In this document: positions 1 through 5,648 of the stretch, piece after piece
Layout: each line of letters starts with the position of its first letter
How positions within the stretch are numbered: position 1 is the stretch's first letter
NCBI GenBank assembly: GCA_946885545.1
Contig: CAMPGP010000150.1
Coordinates: forward strand, 1 to 5,648
Length of the DNA: 5,648 nucleotides
Source of the DNA: an uncultured Altererythrobacter sp.
GTDB taxonomy: Bacteria > Pseudomonadota > Alphaproteobacteria > Sphingomonadales > Sphingomonadaceae
Direction: 5' to 3'
The notes under the pieces: model-generated
Told to the model about the DNA's origin: nothing
What the model saw: only the letters and a program-made list of their open reading frames with translations
Database searches by the model: none
Translations under genes and position numbers: made by a program

Positions 1-1775
1 AAGGGCGGCGCGGGGGGGGCTTCGGGCGGCTGGCCGCGCAGGGCGGCGGTGAGGATCGCGCGGTAGTCGGCCAGCGCGAGCGGGCCGGGCGGGAGCATGC
101 CGGGGCGGTTGGCAACCAGCAGGGTGCCGAACTGGCGCTGGTTGATCACATGGCCGTGGCCAAGAAAGCCCTCCTCGAACAGGTCCTCGCCGTGGTCGCC
201 GGTGACGATCAGCAGGGTATCGTCCCACGCCCCCTTGGCCTTGAGCCGTCCAATAACCTCGCCGAGCCAGGCGTCGGCATTGGCGACCGCGTTCCAGTAG
301 GTTTCCTGCACCTCTTCCGCATGTTCCGCGCCGATCGCGCCGCGTTCGATCGGGTGTTCGGTCACGCGCGCGGGCACGCCGTCGTGGTGGTAGGGGAAGT
401 GCGGCGACTGGAAGTTGAAGTAGGCGAAGTGCGGGCGAGCCTGCCAGTCCTCCCTGCCGAGCGTCGCGTCGAAGGCATCGAGCAGGTGGCTTTCGTCGAC
501 CAGCAGGCTGCCCTGCGCGGCGAAATCGAACGCGCGCTTGTCGCGCAGGGTTTCGGCGTCGACGTGAACGTCGGCCGATGCGCGCATGCCGACGGTCTCC
601 GAGATGCCGCCGAAGTCTTCCGGCTGGCCCGAGAACACCCCGATGCGGTAGCCGCTCGCCTTGAGATCGCGGAGAAGCGAGGGATCGCCCACCTGCGGTG
701 CGAGCTGGCCCGAGAAGAGCGACTTCAGGCTTTCGGTGGTGAAGCCGACGTGGCTGTAGGCGGTCGCGGCGCTGCCGCCGGCGGCGAGCGCTTCGAGGTT
801 GGGCGCGACCGGCCGCCCGTTCACCCGCTTGCCGAGCACGTCGCCGCGGGTCGATTCCATCACCACGATCACGACATGCGGGCGCGCGCCGGTGAAGACC
901 TGCGGCCCGAGCGGCGCAGCGAGCGGGACGAGCGCGAGGTCGCCGCCGTAGCCGTCCTCGTCCACCCCGTTGCCGGGGATGTCCAGCGCGAGCGGGTGGC
1001 GGCTGGCGTCGAACGGCGCGCCGTCGTGCTGGATGCCGAACAGGCCGTAGCCGTCGCGGTCGACGTCGCTCAGCAAATCGAGTGTGCCGGTCAGCGCCTG
1101 CCAGGCGAGCGTGCGGTTGAGGCCGAAGGCGGCGTCGCTGCCCGTGCGCGGAATGGCGATGGACGCGGCGAGGAACAGCGCGAGCACGGTTAGCCACAAC
1201 CCGCGGCGCGGGGCGGCAGGGCGCGGAAGATCGGCGGGGAGCAGGCGCGCAAGGAGCTTCCATGCGAGCCAGGCGCAGAGCGCGAGGCCCGCCAGCGCGA
1301 GCGCCGCGATGCCGATCTCGCTGAGCCCGAACAGGATCGCGTCGACTAGGCTGCCGCCGCCCAATTGCTTGAGCAGCGCGAAGCCGACCGCGTCGCTGAA
1401 ATACGAATGGAGCTGGTATTGCGCGGCGAGAAGCGCACAGAACAGCGCGCCGTTGAGGAGCGCGAAGAGGAACTGCGGCGCCCAGGCGGGGCCCCGCCGC
1501 GCGAGGCGCGAGGCCAGCGCCCAGCCCGCGAGCCCGACCAGCGCCTGCGCGGCGAGGTATCCGGCGAGGAACAGCGCGATCTCCCCCGGCGCGTCGACCG
1601 CGCGCGACTGGCCGAAACCGCCGGTGAACAGGCCGTACTTGCGGTCTGCCAGCGCCAGTTCGACCAGTGAGACGAATGCCATCAGCGCGACGGGAAACGC
1701 CGCGAGCAGGCGCGGCCAAGCCGTGCGTGCGGAGGGGGCGGTGGCCAGCCCGTCGTCGATCGCGGTTGTCGCCAT
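1..1775 (-). CDS. Membrane-anchored sulfatase-like / LTA synthase-like phospho-transferase or hydrolase (C-terminus cut by window edge)
   Basis: I translated this frame by hand: 591 codons without a stop, from ATG at 1775 to the left edge. About five hydrophobic helices lie near residues 20-42, 65-88, 100-120, 148-171 and 192-208. An acidic linker follows (237-279), then an alkaline-phosphatase-superfamily domain from about 299. This is the layout of LtaS and EptA-type enzymes, which carry the catalytic domain on the periplasmic or outer face. Expected metal ligands are E307 (in VMESTRGD), D527-H528 (TGDHGE) and H540 (GHGH). The likely nucleophile is T346 or T347 (GFTTESLKSL), about 40 residues after the Glu as in EptA. 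H459 (SPHFPYH) may also bind. The Cys-x-Pro-x-Arg motif of true sulfatases is absent, so a Thr-dependent phospho-transferase or hydrolase is more likely than a sulfatase. The substrate cannot be told. The start is the first ATG after an in-frame TAG that is also the hisN stop; no clear Shine-Dalgarno precedes it. The visible end is Pro-rich. Confidence 0.9.
   Translation of the reverse strand, partial: MATTAIDDGLATAPSARTAWPRLLAAFPVALMAFVSLVELALADRKYGLFTGGFGQSRAVDAPGEIALFLAGYLAAQALVGLAGWALASRLARRGPAWAPQFLFALLNGALFCALLAAQYQLHSYFSDAVGFALLKQLGGGSLVDAILFGLSEIGIAALALAGLALCAWLAWKLLARLLPADLPRPAAPRRGLWLTVLALFLAASIAIPRTGSDAAFGLNRTLAWQALTGTLDLLSDVDRDGYGLFGIQHDGAPFDASRHPLALDIPGNGVDEDGYGGDLALVPLAAPLGPQVFTGARPHVVIVVMESTRGDVLGKRVNGRPVAPNLEALAAGGSAATAYSHVGFTTESLKSLFSGQLAPQVGDPSLLRDLKASGYRIGVFSGQPEDFGGISETVGMRASADVHVDAETLRDKRAFDFAAQGSLLVDESHLLDAFDATLGREDWQARPHFAYFNFQSPHFPYHHDGVPARVTEHPIERGAIGAEHAEEVQETYWNAVANADAWLGEVIGRLKAKGAWDDTLLIVTGDHGEDLFEEGFLGHGHVINQRQFGTLLVANRPGMLPPGPLALADYRAILTAALRGQPPEAPPAPP
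939..1067 (-). other. Acidic calcium-repeat-like linker inside the sulfatase-like protein
   Basis: Residues 237-279 of the sulfatase-like protein lie between the last membrane helix and the catalytic domain. They read DVDRDGYG, then a short spacer with HDGAPFD, then DIPGNGVDEDGYGGD. The DxDxDG core and the later PGNGxDED pattern resemble calcium-binding thrombospondin-type-3 or MopE-like repeats, in which Asp side chains hold the metal. The cysteines usual in MopE-like repeats (DC, CDG) are not present: His and Tyr/Gly stand in those places. A metal-stabilised spacer outside the membrane is inferred from motif resemblance only. Confidence 0.5.
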
Positions 1776-1817
1776 GCGCGCAAGGGTTAGCGCGCAGGGC
1801 TTAGTATTTGGCTAACC
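1775..1817 (-). promoter_or_regulatory. Overlapping inverted repeats between the hisN stop and the sulfatase-like gene start
   Basis: Two perfect 7-bp inverted repeats share this gap. The first pairs 1775-1781 with 1790-1796 (TGCGCGC and GCGCGCA, 8-nt loop) and includes the A of the downstream ATG. The second pairs 1785-1791 with 1811-1817 (GGTTAGC and GCTAACC, 19-nt loop) and includes the hisN TAG. They overlap at 1790-1791, so only one can form at a time. A role in translational coupling is inference. GC-rich repeats arise easily by chance in such DNA, and no U-tract marks a terminator. Confidence 0.3.
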
Positions 1818-2615
1818 GTGCGAATGGCCCGGGGTAGTGCCCGCCATCGCCTCGAATACGTCCTCGAGCCGGGCGGAATCGCCGAGTGCCAGAACCTCGC
1901 CGGTCGAATGCGCATTGAGCGGTTCGCCCTGCCAGTCGCACATCGTCCCGCCCGCACCCTCGACCACCGGGACGAGCGCGGCGAAGTCGTGCAATTTGAG
2001 CCCCGCCTCGCACACAACGTCGAGATGGCCCGAAGCGACGAGACCGTAATTGTAGCAATCGCCGCCGTAGACGATCTTGCGCTCCGCCACCGCCTTCGCG
2101 AGCCCCATGAAGGCATCGACCTGCTCGCCCGCGAACTGGTGCGGGCTGGTGGTCCCGAGCACCGCGTCGGCGAGGTCTGGGCACGGTGCAGCCCGGGCGG
2201 GCGCACCGTTGAATGTGGTGCCGTTCCCCACGCGCCCGACCCAGCGTTCGCGCAGTACGGGCTGGTCGATCACGCCGAGTATCGGCCAACCGCCTTCCAT
2301 AAGCGCGATGAGCGTGCCGAAGATCGGCCGCCCGGCGATGAAGCTGGTGGTGCCGTCGATCGGATCGAGCACCCATTGACGCGCGGCCGCCGGATTGCGG
2401 TTACCATATTCCTCGCCGATGATCCCGTCGTCGGGCCGCTCGCTCTCGATGATGGCACGCATGGCCGCCTCGGCCGCCTGGTCTGCCTCGGTCACGTAGC
2501 TCGCGTCGGGCTTGCGCTCTTGCGTCCACTGCCCGCGGAACAGCGGCCGGATCGCTTCGCCGGCGGCATCGGCCAGGCGGTTAGCCAGCGCGAGGTCGCG
2601 ATCGGATACTTTCAT
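1812..2615 (-). CDS. hisN: Inositol-monophosphatase-family phosphatase, probably histidinol-phosphatase HisN
   Basis: The 267-residue protein has all the hallmarks of the Mg-dependent IMPase family: SYVTEADQAAE (39-49), GEE (67-69), the signature WVLDPIDGTT (81-90) with metal ligands D84 and D87, and the C-terminal metal-ligand Asp at D210 in GLKLHD. The stretch GGDCYNYGLVASGHLDVV (184-201) with EAGLK and VVEGAGG is typical of the HisN subgroup, which dephosphorylates L-histidinol phosphate, the penultimate step of histidine synthesis in the cytoplasm. That subgroup usually has Pro where L208 stands (LKPxD), so a broader sugar- or inositol-phosphate activity remains possible. Length is normal (about 260). 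The ATG at 2615 has GGAG eight bases upstream. The gene is divergent from the AraC-type regulator and followed 36 bp later by the sulfatase-like gene on the same strand. Family assignment is very secure; the substrate is likely but not proven. Confidence 0.88.
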   Translation of the reverse strand: MKVSDRDLALANRLADAAGEAIRPLFRGQWTQERKPDASYVTEADQAAEAAMRAIIESERPDDGIIGEEYGNRNPAAARQWVLDPIDGTTSFIAGRPIFGTLIALMEGGWPILGVIDQPVLRERWVGRVGNGTTFNGAPARAAPCPDLADAVLGTTSPHQFAGEQVDAFMGLAKAVAERKIVYGGDCYNYGLVASGHLDVVCEAGLKLHDFAALVPVVEGAGGTMCDWQGEPLNAHSTGEVLALGDSARLEDVFEAMAGTTPGHSHG

Positions 2616-2708
2616 GAAATTTGCTCCGCGGTGGCCGGGTGTGGCTTGACGCCATTACCGCGCATGGCCGATCATGCAACCGAAGGGGGGGCGCTTGTCG
2701 CCAAGTCC
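2616..2708. promoter_or_regulatory. Divergent control region between hisN and the AraC-type regulator gene
   Basis: The gap is 48 bp if the regulator starts at 2664, or 93 bp if it starts at 2709. On the plus strand there is a sigma70-like pair, TTGACG (2646-2651) and GATCAT (2670-2675), 18 bp apart; the -10 matches only 4 of 6 consensus bases. If used, transcription would begin near 2682, downstream of the 2664 ATG, which would favour the 2709 start. The element GCATG-6 bases-CATGC (2662-2677) overlaps the putative -10 and could be an operator. GTGGC occurs twice exactly 10 bp apart (2631-2635, 2641-2645). No convincing hisN promoter was found. All of this is suggestive only. Confidence 0.35.
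2624..2627 (-). promoter_or_regulatory. Shine-Dalgarno site of hisN
   Basis: GGAG on the minus strand is followed by an 8-base spacer, AT-rich for this genome, and then the ATG at 2615. This fixes the hisN start. The start codon itself sits in a perfect 10-bp palindrome, TTTCATGAAA (2610-2619). Confidence 0.7.
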
Positions 2709-3680
2709 ATGACTGGCAAGGACATTCCAATCAGATCGTTGACCGGGGCGACGCGGTCCGGCGCTCCGCTCGCAGCATCGCGCCGGGTCGCGGACGATCT
2801 CGCTCCGTGGTTTTATTGGATCAGCGCGGCAGCGGGCGAACTCGCCGCAACGCAGACGGTGCGCTGCGGCATGCTGAGCGACCAGTCCTGCGTGCGCATC
2901 CTGTTCGGCGGCACGTGGACCGCGCGGACCGTCGATGGTCCGATGGTGTTCGAACCCGGCGAACGCGGGCTTACGCTCTATTTCGGTCCGCAGACGCGCT
3001 ACATGCCGATCAGCGTCACCGGGTCGTACCAGGTGATAACACTGACACTCGCCGCCGGGGCGCCCCACGTGCTCGACTTGCCCGAACAGGAGACGATGCT
3101 CGACCGGATCGTCGACTACGACGCGCTCGTCGGTGACGCGGCGATAAGCGCCTGCATCCCGCTCGACCGGGGGTATGGGCACTGGCTCGCGGCACTGGAA
3201 GCGCGGTTGCGCACCTTCATTGCCCACCAGCGACCTCCGCTCCCCGACCCGGTCGTCACCGTGTTCGATCGTGAGAGCCTGGCCAGACCGGATTTCCGGA
3301 TCGCCGATTTCGCGAACTATCACGGTGTGTCGCAGCGCACGGTCGAGCGCGGTGTGAGGCGCGCCTTCGGCCTCGCGCCGAAGCAGGTCCTGCGCCGCGC
3401 ACGTGCGCTCGACACCGCCGCCCGCCTGCTCGGCGTAACGCTGCCCGAGGAAGGGCCGGCGCTCGAGTTGCGATACTACGACCAGCCGCACCAGAGCCGC
3501 GAGGTGCGGCGCTTCTTCGGCATGACCCCGGGAGAGCTGGCGCGCGGCGCGCATCCCATGTTGCGGCTCAATATCGAGCTGCGCCAGTCGCGTCGGCTGC
3601 TCTCTCTCACCAAAGTAGGCAATCCGGCCGAACGGCCGTGGCGCGATCCGGCCGCGGAGCCGGAGATCGACGAGCCCTAG
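2664..3680 (+). CDS. AraC-family transcriptional regulator
   Basis: From ATG 2664 the protein has 338 residues. The C-terminal AraC/XylS DNA-binding domain covers about 210-296. Its first helix-turn-helix contains FANYHGVSQRTVERGVRRAFG (split here at 216-226 and 227-236), followed by APKQVLRRARALDTAARLL. The second has YYDQPHQSREVRRFFGMTP (271-289), the counterpart of the family's GFsDqSHFsReFkr-fG-tP. R270, Y271 and Q277 replace the usual Gly, Phe and Phe, so this half is atypical. The N-terminal part (about 45-135) has a WF-W opening and a GPQT turn (108-111), which recall the sensor domain of DUF6597-type AraC proteins; this is a weaker call. No membrane segment is seen. The ligand and targets are unknown; divergence from hisN makes local or self-regulation plausible. 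The start is uncertain: neither ATG 2664 nor ATG 2709 (323 residues) has a well-spaced Shine-Dalgarno, although AAGG plus a run of seven G lies 17-25 bases before 2709. The frame also stays open upstream to 1818, but that part is antisense to hisN. Confidence 0.88.
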   Translation: MADHATEGGALVAKSMTGKDIPIRSLTGATRSGAPLAASRRVADDLAPWFYWISAAAGELAATQTVRCGMLSDQSCVRILFGGTWTARTVDGPMVFEPGERGLTLYFGPQTRYMPISVTGSYQVITLTLAAGAPHVLDLPEQETMLDRIVDYDALVGDAAISACIPLDRGYGHWLAALEARLRTFIAHQRPPLPDPVVTVFDRESLARPDFRIADFANYHGVSQRTVERGVRRAFGLAPKQVLRRARALDTAARLLGVTLPEEGPALELRYYDQPHQSREVRRFFGMTPGELARGAHPMLRLNIELRQSRRLLSLTKVGNPAERPWRDPAAEPEIDEP

Positions 3681-3695
3681 GGTCAGGCCCCTGGA

Positions 3696-4631
3696 TCAGT
3701 CGAACAGGCTCGAGACCGAGCTTTCGTCGGCGATCCGGCGCACCGCTTCGCCGATCAGCGGAGCGACGGTGAGGATGCGGATCTTGGTCGAATCGATCGC
3801 CGCGTCGGTGGGGCGGATGGTATCGGTGATGACCAGTTCGGCGAGCGACGAGCCGTCGACCCGCGCCACCGCGCCGCCCGAAAGCACGCCGTGGGTGATA
3901 TAGGCCGCGACCGAGGTCGCACCCTGGTCGAGCAGGGCCTGCGCCGCGTTGCACAGAGTGCCGCCCGAATCGACGATGTCGTCGATCAGGATGCAATGGC
4001 GCCCCTTGACCTCGCCGATGATGTTCATGACCTCGCTTTCGCCCGGGCGGTCGCGGCGCTTGTCGACGATCGCGAGCGGCGCGTTGTCGAGCCGCTTAGC
4101 GAGCGCGCGGGCGCGGACCACGCCGCCGACGTCGGGGCTGACGACCATCAGGTCGCGGTCGCCGTAGCGCGCCTGGATGTCGGCCGCCATGACCGGGGCG
4201 GCGTAGAGGTTGTCGGTCGGGATGTCGAAAAAGCCCTGAATCTGCCCGGCGTGGAGATCGACCGCGAGCACGCGGTCTGCGCCCGCCTCGGTCACCAGAT
4301 TGGCGACCAGCTTGGCCGAGATCGGCGTGCGCGGGCCGGGTTTGCGATCCTGCCGGGCATAGCCGAAATAGGGGACCACGGCAGTGATCCGCTTGGCCGA
4401 AGCGCGCTTCAACGCGTCGATGCAGATCAACAGTTCCATCAGGTTGTCGTTTGCCGGGAAGCTGGTCGGCTGGATCACGAACACGTCTTCGCCGCGCACG
4501 TTCTCATGGATCTCGACGAAGATCTCCTCGTCGGCGAAGCGGCGCACGCTGGCATCGGTCAGCGGCATCTCGAGATAGCCCGCGACCGCGCGGGCGAGCG
4601 GCAGGTTCGAATTGCCGGACATGATCTTCAT
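3696..4631 (-). CDS. prs: Ribose-phosphate pyrophosphokinase (PRPP synthetase)
   Basis: This cytoplasmic enzyme transfers pyrophosphate from ATP to ribose-5-phosphate to give PRPP, the precursor of purines, pyrimidines, NAD, histidine and tryptophan. The 311-residue length is normal for bacterial class I Prs. Diagnostic motifs are all present: [10 protein letters not shown] (4-13), [11 protein letters not shown] (31-41), the ATP-contacting [10 protein letters not shown] (88-97), [15 protein letters not shown] (124-138) with the metal-binding His127, the flexible-loop KRR region (191-193), and the PRPP-binding signature [11 protein letters not shown] (215-225). The C-terminal SSVSSLF is also typical. 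The ATG at 4631 has GAGGA ten bases upstream. A second ATG at 4624-4622 would shorten it by three residues and has poorer support. The gene follows glpX on the same strand and converges on the AraC-type gene with a 15-bp gap. No missing key residue was noticed. Confidence 0.98.
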   Translation of the reverse strand: MKIMSGNSNLPLARAVAGYLEMPLTDASVRRFADEEIFVEIHENVRGEDVFVIQPTSFPANDNLMELLICIDALKRASAKRITAVVPYFGYARQDRKPGPRTPISAKLVANLVTEAGADRVLAVDLHAGQIQGFFDIPTDNLYAAPVMAADIQARYGDRDLMVVSPDVGGVVRARALAKRLDNAPLAIVDKRRDRPGESEVMNIIGEVKGRHCILIDDIVDSGGTLCNAAQALLDQGATSVAAYITHGVLSGGAVARVDGSSLAELVITDTIRPTDAAIDSTKIRILTVAPLIGEAVRRIADESSVSSLFD

Positions 4632-4734
4632 CGCGCGTCTATCCTCGGGTTGCAGCGGCGGGAATCGGTGGCGACCCGCTTAGCCGGGCGTCACGCGATT
4701 GCAACAGGGAGCGGCGACCAAATCCGCCGCGAAT
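4632..4734 (-). promoter_or_regulatory. glpX-prs intergenic stretch with an inverted repeat
   Basis: The 103-bp gap carries a perfect 6-bp stem (GCGGCG and CGCCGC, 8-base loop) at 4711-4730, directly after the glpX stop. It is not followed by a run of T on the minus strand, so it is at best a weak terminator or an RNA-stabilising hairpin. A second small stem (CCCG and CGGG, 6-base loop) lies at 4675-4688. A TTGCAA (4699-4704) resembles a -35 box, but no acceptable -10 sits at the right distance. The size of the gap leaves room for a prs promoter, but I cannot point to one. Confidence 0.3.
4642..4646 (-). promoter_or_regulatory. Shine-Dalgarno site of prs
   Basis: GAGGA on the minus strand stands ten bases before the ATG at 4631. 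It supports that start rather than the ATG three codons further in. Confidence 0.6.
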
Positions 4735-5648
4735 TCAGCCCAGCCGGTGCTCGCCCCTGATCCAGCGGACAGTGCCGCTGCTGGCGCGCATGACCACGCT
4801 CTCGGTTGTCATCTTGCCGCCGCGCAGGCGCTTGACCCCATCGAGCAGCGAGCCGGGGGTGACGCCGGTGGCGGCGAAGATGCAGTCGCCCTTCGCGAGA
4901 TCCTCGAGCTTGTAGATGCGGTCGAGATCCTCGATCCCCCACTTGGCGGCGCGACGCTTCTCGTCCTCGTTGCGGAACACGAGGCGGCCGTTGAACTGGC
5001 CCCCGACGCAGCGCAGCGCTGCGGCGGCGAGCACTCCTTCGGGTGCGCCGCCCTGCCCCATGTACATGTCGATCGTGGTTTCGGGATCGGTCGTGGCGAT
5101 GACCCCCGCGACGTCGCCGTCGCCGATCAGGACCACGCCGCAGCCGAGCGCACGTAGCTCGGCGATCAACTCGGCATGGCGCGGGCGGTCGAGCACGCAG
5201 ACGATGATGTCGCGCGGCTCGACGCCCTTGGCCGCGGCGACCGCCTTCACGTTCTCGGTCGGGCTCTTGGCGAGATCGATGATCCCCTCGGGATAGCCGG
5301 GGCCGACCGCGAGCTTGTCCATGTAGGTGTCAGGCGCGTTGAGCAGGTTGCCCCGCTCGGCCGCGGCCAGCACCGCGAGCGCGTTGGGCCCGGCCTTGGC
5401 GGTGATCGTGGTGCCTTCGAGCGGGTCGAGCGCAATGTCGACCTTGGGCCCCTTGCCGGGCGCCCCGCCGACCTTCTCGCCGATGTAGAGCATCGGCGCC
5501 TCGTCGCGCTCGCCCTCGCCGATTACCACGGTGCCGTCGATCTCGAGCTGATCGAAGGCCTTGCGCATCGCCTCGACCGCCGCGGCGTCGGCGGCCTTCT
5601 CGTCGCCGCGCCCGATCAGCTTGCTCGCGGCGATCGCGGCGGCCTCGG
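4735..5648 (-). CDS. glpX: Class II fructose-1,6-bisphosphatase GlpX (N-terminus cut by window edge)
   Basis: GlpX hydrolyses fructose-1,6-bisphosphate to fructose-6-phosphate in gluconeogenesis, using Mn or Mg in the cytoplasm. The frame stays open to the right edge and gives 303 residues. It begins in the conserved AAAIAASKLIGRGDEKAAD helix, so the true start lies beyond the window, probably by 20-30 residues given the usual length of about 320-335. The ATG at 5568 is internal, because clear family sequence precedes it. Key motifs, numbered from the first visible residue, are VVIGEGERDEAPMLYIGE (40-57), the metal-site DPLEGTT (74-80), and MYMGQGGAPEGVLAAAALRC (194-213), followed by GGQFNGRLVF. 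The C-terminus, with the conserved VVMRASSGTVRWI (284-296), is complete. The protein may also act on sedoheptulose-1,7-bisphosphate, as in cyanobacterial relatives, but the sequence does not decide this. prs follows about 100 bp downstream on the same strand. Confidence 0.97.
   Translation of the reverse strand, partial: EAAAIAASKLIGRGDEKAADAAAVEAMRKAFDQLEIDGTVVIGEGERDEAPMLYIGEKVGGAPGKGPKVDIALDPLEGTTITAKAGPNALAVLAAAERGNLLNAPDTYMDKLAVGPGYPEGIIDLAKSPTENVKAVAAAKGVEPRDIIVCVLDRPRHAELIAELRALGCGVVLIGDGDVAGVIATTDPETTIDMYMGQGGAPEGVLAAAALRCVGGQFNGRLVFRNEDEKRRAAKWGIEDLDRIYKLEDLAKGDCIFAATGVTPGSLLDGVKRLRGGKMTTESVVMRASSGTVRWIRGEHRLG

Noticed and set aside
8..20. The G-rich run near the left edge as a G-quadruplex or repeat.
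   Set aside because: It encodes the Pro-rich stretch at the visible end of the sulfatase-like protein (PPEAPPAPP), and no set of four regularly spaced G-runs is present.
150..1193. A 347-codon open frame on the plus strand.
   Set aside because: It is antisense to the clearly conserved sulfatase-like gene and has the Arg/Val/Glu-rich composition expected from the opposite strand of a high-GC gene. No family motif was seen.
1084..1815. A 243-codon open frame on the plus strand, plus a smaller one at 1365-1670.
   Set aside because: Both lie opposite the membrane segments of the sulfatase-like gene, and their Ser/Ala/Arg-rich translations look like no known protein.
1818..2663. An N-terminal extension of the AraC-type frame, open back to ATG 1818.
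   Set aside because: It is antisense to hisN along its length and would give a regulator twice the usual size with no recognisable domain in the extra part.
2628..2690. A minus-strand promoter for hisN using TTGCAT and TAATGG.
   Set aside because: Matches to consensus are only about half for the -35 and fewer for the -10, no better than chance.
2655..3554. A 299-codon minus-strand open frame.
   Set aside because: It is the opposite strand of the AraC-type gene, whose DNA-binding motifs are clear. Its own translation shows no motif.
3673..3693. CCCTAGGG and CAGGCCCCTG as a terminator between the convergent genes.
   Set aside because: The symmetric parts leave loops of zero to two bases or require mismatches, and no T-run follows on either strand.
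3891..4760. A 289-codon plus-strand open frame over prs.
   Set aside because: It is antisense to the unmistakable prs sequence and rich in Asp/Arg/Val as expected for such a shadow.

Overview
This is a high-GC bacterial segment (roughly two-thirds G+C by eye, third codon positions almost all G or C). The protein content and style suggest an alphaproteobacterium, and gene flavour points to Sphingomonadales (for example the Erythrobacter/Sphingomonas group). That assignment is inference: there is no rRNA or other marker here to test it. The DNA is almost entirely coding and carries five protein genes. Two of them run off the window edges. I see no tRNA, rRNA, CRISPR array, insertion sequence or phage gene.

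Layout, left to right. (1) Positions 1-1775, minus strand: a membrane-anchored sulfatase-like/LTA-synthase-like phospho-transferase or hydrolase, with its C-terminus cut off at base 1. (2) 1812-2615, minus strand: an inositol-monophosphatase-family protein, most like the HisN type of histidinol-phosphatase. It sits 36 bp upstream of the sulfatase gene, and the two probably share a transcript. (3) 2664-3680, plus strand: an AraC-type transcriptional regulator, divergent from hisN. (4) 3696-4631, minus strand: prs, ribose-phosphate pyrophosphokinase, convergent with the regulator gene and only 15 bp from it. (5) 4735-5648, minus strand: glpX, class II fructose-1,6-bisphosphatase, missing its first few dozen residues at the right edge. 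It lies 97-103 bp upstream of prs in the same direction.

Functionally, three of the five are central-metabolism housekeeping genes that form a plausible chain. GlpX makes fructose-6-phosphate, which can feed the pentose-phosphate pool. Prs converts ribose-5-phosphate to PRPP. PRPP is the first substrate of histidine synthesis, whose penultimate step is the HisN reaction. This link is inferred from known pathways, not shown by the sequence. The membrane sulfatase-like enzyme and the AraC regulator are accessory in character, with unknown substrate and target.

Overall this looks like an ordinary chromosomal region, and I found no convincing new multi-gene system. The points most worth a second look are an acidic, calcium-repeat-like linker in the sulfatase-like protein, a GC-rich hairpin abutting that gene's start codon with a competing pairing at the hisN stop codon, and a divergent regulator with an unusual second helix-turn-helix and an uncertain start.
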